53,835 nucleotides of DNA from Chrysomallon squamiferum (taxonomy: Eukaryota; Mollusca; Gastropoda; Neomphalida; Peltospiridae): NCBI GenBank assembly GCA_012295275.1, contig CM022677.1:27032544-27086378 (forward strand), in the 5' to 3' direction. Shown one piece after another: positions 1-11,800 of the stretch. Position 1 is the stretch's first letter, and each line of letters begins with the position of its first letter. Position numbers and translations under genes: made by a program. A model generated the notes under the pieces. It ran no database searches. It was given only the letters and a program-made list of their open reading frames with translations, and was not told where the DNA came from.

Positions 1-1135
1 TGTTTACTTGTACATTTAACAGTTACAGTACAGTCTTTACTTGTACATTTAACAGTTACAGTACAGTCTTTACTTGTACATTTAACAGTTACAGTACAGT
101 GTTTACTTGTACATTTAACAACTACAGTACAGTCTTTACTTGTACATTTAACAACTACAGTACAGTCTTTACTTGTACATTTAACAACTACAGTACAGTC
201 TTTACTTGTACATTTAACAACTACAGTACAGTGTTTACTTGTACATTTAACAGTTACAGTACAGTCTTTACTTGTACATTTAACAACTACAGTACAGTGT
301 TTACTTGTACATTTAACAGTTACATTTAACAAATCACAGTGTTTACTTGTACATTTAACAATTACAGTACAGTCTTTACTTGTACATTTAACCTTACATT
401 TAACACTTGTGGTACATTTTTTTAATTACAGTCTTTACTTGTACATTTAACAACCACAGTACAGTCTTTACTCACATTTAATAATTACAGTACAGTTTTA
501 CTTGTACATTTAACAACTACAGTACAGTGTTTTACTTGTACTTTAACAGTTACAGTACATTTAACAACAACCACAGTACAGTCTTTACTTGTACATTTAA
601 CAACTACAGTACAGTCTTTACTTGTACATTTAACAACTACAGTACAGTCTTTACTTGTACATTTAATAATTACAGTACAGTCTTTACTTGTACATTTAAT
701 AATTACAGTACAGTCTTTACTTGTACATTTAACAGTTTACTTGTACGTTTACAGTACAGTCTTTTACTTGTACATTTAACAACTTGTTTAACAGTACAGT
801 CTTTACTTGTACATTTAATAATAATTACAATTACAGTCTTTAACATTTAACAACCACAGCACAGTCTTTTTTTTACATTTTTTTTTTGTAGTTAACAACA
901 GTCTTTACTTGTACATTTAACAAACAACTACAGTACAGTCTTTAGTACAGTCTTTTACTTGTACATTTAACAACTACAGTACAGTCTTTACTTGTACATT
1001 TAACAGTTACAGTACAGTCTTTACTTGTACATTTAATAATTACAGTACAGTCTTTACTTGTACATTTAACAACTACAGTACAGTGTTTACTTGTACATTT
1101 AATAATTACAGTACAGTCTTTACTTGTACATTTAA
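1..1135. repeat. 33-bp minisatellite array
   Basis: Tandem 33-base units built around TTTACTTGTACATTTAACA followed by AACTACAGTACAGTC or close variants. Copies are near-identical from 1 to about 330 and become more broken, with short insertions and truncated units, between about 390 and 950. Because 33 is a multiple of three, one frame stays open over long stretches and gives a false 11-residue repeat protein. The array runs into the assembly gap, so its true length is unknown. Confidence 0.95.
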
Positions 1136-1335
1136 NNNNNNNNNNNNNNNNNNNNNNNNNNNNNNNNNNNNNNNNNNNNNNNNNNNNNNNNNNNNNNNNN
1201 NNNNNNNNNNNNNNNNNNNNNNNNNNNNNNNNNNNNNNNNNNNNNNNNNNNNNNNNNNNNNNNNNNNNNNNNNNNNNNNNNNNNNNNNNNNNNNNNNNNN
1301 NNNNNNNNNNNNNNNNNNNNNNNNNNNNNNNNNNN
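1136..1335. other. assembly gap (200 N)
   Basis: Exactly 200 N. Sequence resumes at 1336 inside the intron that follows a TSR exon: 1336 aligns with about 2939 in the next repeat unit. At least one upstream unit of gene 1 is therefore probably hidden in or beyond the gap. Confidence 0.98.
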
Positions 1336-1907
1336 CTTTAAACAAAAGCCATAAGGAATAAACGATAGAAAACGTTTCGAAATAAACACAAATAGAAACA
1401 CATATATGTGTCTCTATATTAATATTCACACACGCACACATACATAGAATGTTACTCAGAAGCAGGTATTCACATTGAAGAACAAACATGTAAACATCAG
1501 AGAAACAGACAGGTAATACAGCTGAAATAACTCACACCTATATGCTACCAGATATGTGAAGATATAACAATAGAAGTAGCCGAATGCACCCTATTTATCC
1601 CGTGTAGATTAGCAATTCCGGTGGAAAAGACGAAACACCAATAATACCATTGACCCAAATGATCATTGTGCTAGGACAAGTTATATGTTTTGACGAAGAT
1701 TATCTGTCCAAGCACGATTGAAACTGAGTAAATTTAAAAAAAAAGCACCAAACTTCGAACAGCACACAGCAAATATGCCGTCCTTATGTGAAAAGTTCAA
1801 TACACAGAAAAAGCTACCACGTGGTGTTGAAAGAAATAACGGAAACTAAAGCAACGAACGCTCAGTGAGTAAACACTAAACGATACAAACGTTCCTTTAC
1901 ATTTCAG

Positions 1908-2881
1908 GTGAAGAGGATACGTGCAAAACTGTCTACACTGCGATGTTAGCTAGATGTGTTAATAGTACTGGTCACACAAACGATACAATGGCGATTATGC
2001 TTTCTCGTGGGCAAGAAGGTTCTATTCCGAAAGGGGAATCGGTTTTCACATTCAGGAATAAGCACTGCACGTAAGTCTATTATCCGTTTCTTTGAGTTAG
2101 ATGTGTACATTTCTATTTATATACGTATGTATGGCTGAACCTACTTGAATAGGTATGTATACGGTTATATCTGTATTTGTTTAATTATGATCGTTGCTTC
2201 TTATAATCATACCTATATCATTATTCATGGCAATGCTTTTCATCTAAACATTTAACAGTATGTTTTCATCTGTTTCATTGTGGTACTCACGAAACTGTAT
2301 TCTGACACTTGTAGGAAAACTAAGATCAATTTGGTATCAACGTGTTTCCAAGATGCTGCTCGTGCCACAGAGAAAAATGATAAATGTAAAGGTTTAATTG
2401 GAGATAAAATCAAGAAAGACGCGAAAAATAAATCATCGGAATATAAATTAGTTTGCGATGCTGGTAAGTAGATTAGCCGATCTCTTTCTAAAACCAACAA
2501 ACACCAAGACAAACACGTCTAGTTGATGCCATGCTATATCATAACATCGACACAAAACAAACATTTATGTAGATATGCCTCTCTCTCTTTGTACGTCCAT
2601 GCAGTATACTATTAATTGATGTTCTACAATAAATAAATAAAGAAATAAAGAAATAATTTTCATATCTTGATTTGTTTTCTTCTTCTAAGTTTCTGGCGAG
2701 TGGAATGAATGGACAAAAGAGCACGAAAAGTGCAATAACACATGTGGTGTCGGTACAGCTGTTGTATCGAAAATTCGAACATGTAAGAAACTCCCAGATA
2801 CTGGAAACAAACTAAAACTATGCATAGGAGATTCTAACAAAACAGAATATGAATCCTGTGACACAACACAATTATGTAAAA
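1908..2881 (+). CDS. Gene 1 unit 1 (type A): six-Cys cassette plus TSR
   Basis: Exon A 1908-2070 (163 bases, phase 1 to 2), exon B 2315-2463 (149 bases, phase 2 to 1), TSR exon 2690-2881 (192 bases, phase 1 to 1). A plus B make 104 codons with cysteine spacing C-x10-C-x36-C-x10-C-x13-C-x22-C and sequons NST and NKS. The TSR has the WNEW tryptophan motif, six cysteines and two sequons (NNT, NKT). All acceptors end in AG and donors are GTAAGT or similar. TSR is a well-known extracellular adhesion fold; the six-Cys cassette matches nothing I can name. Confidence 0.8.
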
Positions 2882-5800
2882 GTAAGTAATAATACGAGAA
2901 GATTAGTTAGTTATAAATGTGAAAAGTAGGATAATGCACTTTAAACAAAAGCCATAAGGAATAAACGATAGAAAACGTTTCGAAATAAACACAAATAGAA
3001 ACACATATATGTGTCTCTATATTAATATTCACACACGCACACATACATAGAATGTTACTCAGAAGCAGGTATTCACATTGAAGAACAAACATGTAAACAT
3101 CAGAGAAACAGACAGGTAATACAGCTGAAATAACTCACACCTATATGCTACCAGATATGTGAAGATATAACAATAGAAGTAGCCGAATGCACCCTATTTA
3201 TCCCGTGTAGATTAGCAATTCCGGTGGAAAAGACGAAACACCAATAATACCATTGACCCAAATGATCATTGTGCTAGGACAAGTTATATGTTTTGACGAA
3301 GATTATCTGTCCAAGCACGATTGAAACTGAGTAAATTTATAAAAAAAAGCACCAAACTTCGAACAGCACACAGCAAATATGCCGTCCTTATGTGAAAAGT
3401 TCAATACACAGAAAAAGCTACCACGTGGTGTTGAAAGAAATAACGGAAACTAAAGCAACGAACGCTCAGTGAGTAAACACTAAACGATACAAACGTTCCT
3501 TTACATTTCAGGTGAAGAGGATACGTGCAAAACTGTCTACACTGCGATGTTAGCTAGATGTGTTAATAGTACTGGTCACACAAACGATACAATGGCGATT
3601 ATGCTTTCTCGTGGGCAAGAAGGTTCTATTCCGAAAGGGGAATCGGTTTTCACATTCAGGAATAAGCACTGCACGTAAGTCTATTATCCGTTTCTTTGAG
3701 TTAGATGTGTACATTTCTATTTATATACGTATGTATGGCTGAACCTACTTGAATAGGTATGTATACGGTTATATCTGTATTTGTTTAATTATGATCGTTG
3801 CTTCTTATAATCATACCTATATCATTATTCATGGCAATGCTTTTCATCTAAACATTTAACAGTATGTTTTCATCTGTTTCATTGTGGTACTCACGAAACT
3901 GTATTCTGACACTTGTAGGAAAACTAAGATCAATTTGGTATCAACGTGTTTCCAAGATGCTGCTCGTGCCACAGAGAAAAATGATAAATGTAAAGGTTTA
4001 ATTGGAGATAAAATCAAGAAAGACGCGAAAAATAAATCATCGGAATATAAATTAGTTTGCGATGCTGGTAAGTAGATTAGCCGATCTCTTTCTAAAACCA
4101 ACAAACACCAAGACAAACACGTCTAGTTGATGCCATGCTATATCATAACATCGACACAAAACAAACATTTATGTAGATATGCCTCTCTCTCTTTGTACGT
4201 CCATGCAGTATACTATTAATTGATGTTCTACAATAAATAAATAAAGAAATAAAGAAATAATTTTCATATCTTGATTTGTTTTCTTCTTCTAAGTTTCTGG
4301 CGAGTGGAATGAATGGACAAAAGAGCACGAAAAGTGCAATAACACATGTGGTGTCGGTACAGCTGTTGTATCGAAAATTCGAACATGTAAGAAACTCCCA
4401 GATACTGGAAACAAACTAAAACTATGCATAGGAGATTCTAACAAAACAGAATATGAATCCTGTGACACAACACAATTATGTAAAAGTAAGTAATAATACG
4501 AGAAGATTAGTTAGTTATAAATGTGAAAAGTAGGATAATGCACTTTAAACAAAAGCCATAAGGAATAAACGATAGAAAACGTTTCGAAATAAACACAAAT
4601 AGAAACACATATATGTGTCTCTATATTAATATTCACACACGCACACATACATAGAATGTTACTCAGAAGCAGGTATTCACATTGAAGAACAAACATGTAA
4701 ACATCAGAGAAACAGACAGGTAATACAGCTGAAATAACTCACACCTATATGCTACCAGATATGTGAAGATATAACAATAGAAGTAGCCGAATGCACCCTA
4801 TTTATCCCGTGTAGATTAGCAATTCCGGTGGAAAAGACGAAACACCAATAATACCATTGACCCAAATGATCATTGTGCTAGGACAAGTTATATGTTTTGA
4901 CGAAGATTATCTGTCCAAGCACGATTGAAACTGAGTAAATTTAAAAAAAAAAAGCACCAAACTTCGAACAGCACACAGCAAATATGCCGTCCTTATGTGA
5001 AAAGTTCAATACACAGAAAAAGCTACCACGTGGTGTTGAAAGAAATAACGGAAACTAAAGCAACGAACGCTCAGTGAGTAAACACTAAACGATACAAACG
5101 TTCCTTTACATTTCAGGTGAAGAGGATACGTGCAAAACTGTCTACACTGCGATGTTAGCTAGATGTGTTAATAGTACTGGTCACACAAACGATACAATGG
5201 CGATTATGCTTTCTCGTGGGCAAGAAGGTTCTATTCCGAAAGGGGAATCGGTTTTCACATTCAGGAATAAGCACTGCACGTAAGTCTATTATCCGTTTCT
5301 TTGAGTTAGATGTGTACATTTCTATTTATATACGTATGTATGGCTGAACCTACTTGAATAGGTATGTATACGGTTATATCTGTATTTGTTTAATTATGAT
5401 CGTTGCTTCTTATAATCATACCTATATCATTATTCATGGCAATGCTTTTCATCTAAACATTTAACAGTATGTTTTCATCTGTTTCATTGTGGTACTCACG
5501 AAACTGTATTCTGACACTTGTAGGAAAACTAAGATCAATTTGGTATCAACGTGTTTCCAAGATGCTGCTCGTGCCACAGAGAAAAATGATAAATGTAAAG
5601 GTTTAATTGGAGATAAAATCAAGAAAGACGCGAAAAATAAATCATCGGAATATAAATTAGTTTGCGATGCTGGTAAGTAGATTAGCCGATCTCTTTCTAA
5701 AACCAACAAACACCAAGACAAACACGTCTAGTTGATGCCATGCTATATCATAACATCGACACAAAACAAACATTTATGTAGATATGCCTCTCTCTCTTTG

Positions 5801-8800
5801 TACGTCCATGCAGTATACTATTAATTGATGTTCTACAATAAATAAATAAAGAAATAAAGAAATAATTTTCATATCTTGATTTGTTTTCTTCTTCTAAGTT
5901 TCTGGCGAGTGGAATGAATGGACAAAAGAGCACGAAAAGTGCAATAACACATGTGGTGTCGGTACAGCTGTTGTATCGAAAATTCGAACATGTAAGAAAC
6001 TCCCAGATACTGGAAACAAACTAAAACTATGCATAGGAGATTCTAACAAAACAGAATATGAATCCTGTGACACAACACAATTATGTAAAAGTAAGTAATA
6101 ATACGAGAAGATTAGTTAGTTATAAATGTGAAAAGTAGGATAATGCACTTTAAACAAAAGCCATAAGGAATAAACGATAGAAAACGTTTCGAAATAAACA
6201 CAAATAGAAACACATATATGTGTCTCTATATTAATATTCACACACGCACACATACATAGAATGTTACTCAGAAGCAGGTATTCACATTGAAGAACAAACA
6301 TGTAAACATCAGAGAAACAGACAGGTAATACAGCTGAAATAACTCACACCTATATGCTACCAGATATGTGAAGATATAACAATAGAAGTAGCCGAATGCA
6401 CCCTATTTATCCCGTGTAGATTAGCAATTCCGGTGGAAAAGACGAAACACCAATAATACCATTGACCCAAATGATCATTGTGCTAGGACAAGTTATATGT
6501 TTTGACGAAGATTATCTGTCCAAGCACGATTGAAACTGAGTAAATTTATAAAAAAAAAGCACCAAACTTCGAACAGCACACAGCAAATATGCCGTCCTTA
6601 TGTGAAAAGTTCAATACACAGAAAAAGCTACCACGTGGTGTTGAAAGAAATAACGGAAACTAAAGCAACGAACGCTCAGTGAGTAAACACTAAACGATAC
6701 AAACGTTCCTTTACATTTCAGGTGAAGAGGATACGTGCAAAACTGTCTACACTGCGATGTTAGCTAGATGTGTTAATAGTACTGGTCACACAAACGATAC
6801 AATGGCGATTATGCTTTCTCGTGGGCAAGAAGGTTCTATTCCGAAAGGGGAATCGATTTTCACATTCAGAAAAAAGCACTGCACGTAAGTGTATTTTCCG
6901 ATGTTTTCAATTAGATGTGTTTGTATTTGATTTCTTATACGTGCAGGCATGCATATATGGCTGAACATAGTTCAGTAGGTATGCACCCGCATATATCTGT
7001 TTTTGAATAACTATTTTCTATCAGTGCTTTTCATACATGCATTGAATAATCGTTTTTATTCTTTTCTTCTTTCTTTTTTTTTTTTCAATTTTTTTCTAAT
7101 GTTCATTCTGAAACTTGTAGGAAAACTAAGATCAATTTGGTAACAAAGTGTTTCCAAGATGCTGCTGATACCACAGAGCAAAATGATAAATGTAAAGGTT
7201 TAATTGGAGATAAAATCAAGAAAGACGCGAAAAATAAATCATCGGAATATAATTATTTTGCGATGCTGGTAAGTAGACTGTCGGATCTATTTTTAAAGTC
7301 AATAAACTCTAACAGTAAATTGTCTAGTTGACATGAAATCATGTGATGACGTCGATATAATACATACTTATATCCAGTTATATAGGTATCTATTAAATAG
7401 TTGTATTTCTCATCTGTACATTTTTGTTAGTAACCGATTCCTATTTTTGATGCTTCTGTTCGCCATTCCAAAATCTTAAATTAAAGAAAAAAATCTTGCG
7501 TTTGAGAAAAAGATAATTCTTCCTTCATATTCTCAGGTGCAAAACTGCCAGAAAAGAAGAAAGATGAAAAAGGTGAGATAAAGAATTGCAAGAACTGAAC
7601 ATTTTGTCTATCTCTTGACACTTATCTTTATTGCTCTTATTTTTGCACCTCTCAGTGTACATTTACTAGTCATTTCTACTTTTTTATGAATGTGTGTATG
7701 GCCCTGATTCTTATAACATGTCTTAGCATTTGTACTACAGACTCTTAAATCACCTTCCAATACTGTGTTACAAAGACCCAGGAATAAGCAAATATGAATA
7801 ATGAGTAGATACGTAAATATGATAGATAAAAGGAAGGGCGTTTACAAATAAAGATACACTTATATATAGTAAAGAGAAAAGAAAGGAGGAGTAGAGAGGA
7901 TTAATAGTATTCTATTTTCTTAGGGACAAAAGTTCCAGAAAAGCCGGAAGATAAGAAAAGTGAGTTGAACACACACATATACGTTAGCCTTTTTGTTTTC
8001 TTCCAGACAGGTCTTTTCATATCTAGCTTCTCTAATATCTCCCTCTACTCTTGTCTGTCTTTGACTCAGTCTGTCGCTAACGACATTTGTCTATGAAGGT
8101 ACCACAGCAACAGTTACAGAAATCCGCCATATTTATCCCCCGATGTGGTAAACACAAAACCGTAACAGCAATAATACCGTGGACCCAAATGTTCATTGCT
8201 CAATGACAAATTATGTGTTTTGACGTAGATTCACTGACTAAGCAGGACTAAACTCAGTAAATGTTTTAAAAGTTACAAAACTTCGAACAGTTCACAGCAA
8301 ATATGCCGTCCTTGCAAATATGCAAAGAGCATTTCACAGAATAACCTACAACGTGGTGTTAACAGAAATAAAGTAAAGCAAACAACCATTAGTATGCAAC
8401 CAGCAAACGTAGTAACTTTTTTTACATTTCAGGTAAAGAAGATTGGTGCAAAGCTGTCTATGCAGCGATGTTAGCTAGATGTGTTAATAGTACTGGTCAC
8501 ACAAACGATACAATGGCGATTATGCTTTCTCGTGGGCAAGAAGGTTCTATTCCGAAAGGGGAATCGATTTTCACATTCAGAAAAAAGCACTGCACGTAAG
8601 TGTATTTTCCGATGTTTTCAATTAGATGTGTTTGTATTTGATTTCTTATACGTGCAGGCATGCATATATGGCTGAATATGGTTCAGTAGGTATGCACCCG
8701 CATATATCTGTTTTTGAATAACTATTTTCTATCAGTGCTTTTCATACATGCATTGAATAATCGTTTTTATTCTTTTCTTCTTTTTTTTTTTTTCAATTTT

Positions 8801-11800
8801 TTTCTAATGTTCATTCTGAAACTTGTAGGAAAACTAAGATCAATTTGGTAACAAAGTGTTTCCAAGATGCTGCTGATACCACAGAGCAAAATGATAAATG
8901 TAAAGGTTTAATTGGAGATAAAATCCAGAAAGACGCGAAAAATAAATCATCGGAATATAAAATATTTTGCGATGCTGGTAAGTAGACTGTCGGATCTCTT
9001 TTTAAAGTCAATAAACTCTAACAGTAAATTGTCTAGTTGACATGAAATCATGTGATGACATCGATATAATACATACTTATATCCAGTTATATAGGTATCT
9101 ATTAAATAGTTTTATTTCTCATCTGTACATTTTTGTTAGTAACCGATTCCTATTTTTGATGCTTCTGTTCGCCATTCCAAAATCTTAAATTAAAGAAAAA
9201 AATCTTGCGTTTGAGAAAAAGATAATTCTTCCTTCATATTCTCAGGTGCAAAACTGCCAGAAAAGAAGAAAGATGAAAAAGGTGAGATAAAGAATTGCAA
9301 GAACTGAACATTTTGTCTATCTCTTGACACTTATCATTATTGCTCTTATTTTTGCACCTCTCAGTGTACATTTACTAGTCATTTCTACTTTTTTATGAAT
9401 GTGTGTATGGCCCTGATTCTTATAACATGTCTTAGCATTTGTACTACAGACTCTTAAATCACCTTCCAATACTGTGTTACAAAGACCCAGGAATAAACAA
9501 ATATGAATAATGAGTAGATACGTAAATATGATAGATAAAAGGAAGGGCGTTTACAAATAAAGATACACTTATATATAGTAAAGAGAAAAGAAAGGAGGAG
9601 TAGAGAGGATTAATAGTATTCTATTTTCTTAGGGACAAAAGTTCCAGAAAAGCCGGAAGATAAGAAAAGTGAGTTGAACACACACATATACGTTAGCCTT
9701 TTTGTTTTCTTCCAGACAGGTCTTTTCATATCTAGCTTCTCTAATATCTCCCTCTACTCTTGTCTGTCTTTGACTCAGTCTGTCGCTAACGACATTTGTC
9801 TATGAAGGTACCACAGCAACAGTTACAGAAATCCGCCATATTTATCCCCCGATGTGGTAAAGACAAAACCCTAACAGCAATAATACCATGGACCCAAATG
9901 TTCATTGCTCAATGACAAATTATGTGTTTTGACGTAGATTCACTGACTAAGCAGGACTAAACTCAGTAAATGTTTTAAAAGTTACAAAACTTCGAACAGT
10001 TCACAGCAAATATGCCGTCCTTGCAAATATGCAAAGAGCATTTCACAGAATAACCTACAACGTGGTGTTAACAGAAATAAAGTAAAGCAAACAACCATCA
10101 GTATGCAACCAGCAAACGTAGTAACTTTTTTTACATTTCAGATAAAGAAGATTGGTGCAAACATGTCTATGCAGCGATGTTAGCTAGATGTGTTAATAGT
10201 ACTGGTCACACAAACGATACAATGGCGATTATGCTTTCTCGTGGGCAAGAAGGTTCTATTCCGAAAGGGGAATCGATTTTCACATTCAGAAAAAAGCACT
10301 GCACGTAAGTGTATTTTCCGATGTTTTCAATTAGATGTGTTTGTATTTGATTTCTTATACGTGCAGGCATGCATATATGGCTGAACATAGTTCAGTAGGT
10401 ATGCACCCGCATATATCTGTTTTTGAATAACTATTTTCTATCAGTGCTTTTCATACATGCATTGAATAATCGTTTTTATTCTTTTCTTCTTTCTTTTTTT
10501 TTTCAATTTTTTTCTAATGTTCATTCTGAAACTTGTAGGAAAACTAAGATCAATTTGGTAACAAAGTGTTTCCAAGATGCTGCTGATACCACAGAGCAAA
10601 ATGATAAATGTAAAGGTTTAATTGGAGATAAAATCCAGAAAGACGCGAAAAATAAATCATCGGAATATAAAATATTTTGCGATGCTGGTAAGTAGACTGT
10701 CGGATCTCTTTTTAAAGTCAATAAACTCTAACAGTAAATTGTCTAGTTGACATGAAATCATGTGATGACATCGATATAATACATACTTATATCCAGTTAT
10801 ATAGGTATCTATTAAATAGTTTTATTTCTCATCTGTACATTTTTGTTAGTAACCGATTCCTATTTTTGATGCTTCTGTTCGCCATTCCAAAATCTTAAAT
10901 TAAAGAAAAAAATCTTGCGTTTGAGAAAAAGATAATTCTTCCTTCATATTCTCAGGTGCAAAACTGCCAGAAAAGAAGAAAGATGAAAAAGGTGAGATAA
11001 AGAATTGCAAGAACTGAACATTTTGTCTATCTCTTGACACTTATCATTATTGCTCTTATTTTTGCACCTCTCAGTGTACATTTACTAGTCAAATCTACTT
11101 TTTTATGAATGTGTGTATGGCCCTGATTCTTATAACATGTCTTAGCATTTGTACTACAGACTCTTAAATCACCTTCCAATACTGTGTTACAAAGACCCAG
11201 GAATAAACAAATATGAATAATGAGTAGATACGTAAATATGATAGATAAAAGGAAGGGCGTTTACAAATAAAGATACACTTATATATAGTAAAGAGAAAAG
11301 AAAGGAGGAGTAGAGAGGATTAATAGTATTCTATTTTCTTAGGGACAAAAGTTCCAGAAAAGCCGGAAGATAAGAAAAGTGAGTTGAACACACACATATA
11401 CGTTAGCCTCTTTGTTTTCTTCCAGACAGGTCTTTTCATATCTAGCTTCTCTAATATCTCCCTCTACTCTTGTCTGTCTTTGACTCAGTCTGTCGCTAAC
11501 GACATTTGTCTATGAAGGTACCACAGCAACAGTTACAGAAATCCGCCATATTTATCCCCCGATGTGGTAAAGACAAAACCCTAACAGCAATAATACCATG
11601 GACCCAAATGTTCATTGCTCAATGACAAATTATGTGTTTTGACGTAGATTCACTGACTAAGCAGGACTAAACTCAGTAAATGTTTTAAAAGTTACAAAAC
11701 TTCGAACAGTTCACAGCAAATATGCCGTCCTTGCAAATATGCAAAGAGCATTTCACAGAATAACCTACAACGTGGTGTTAACAGAAATAAAGTAAAGCAA

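Noticed and set aside
99-850. Open frames encoding an 11-residue FTCTFNNYSTV-type repeat protein
   Set aside because: The 33-bp satellite period is a multiple of three, so an open frame is automatic; frames break wherever units are disturbed, and there is no splice or start context.
1-1135. CRISPR-like array
   Set aside because: Units are contiguous with no unique spacers, and the DNA is clearly animal; it is a minisatellite. The same applies to 36596-38340.
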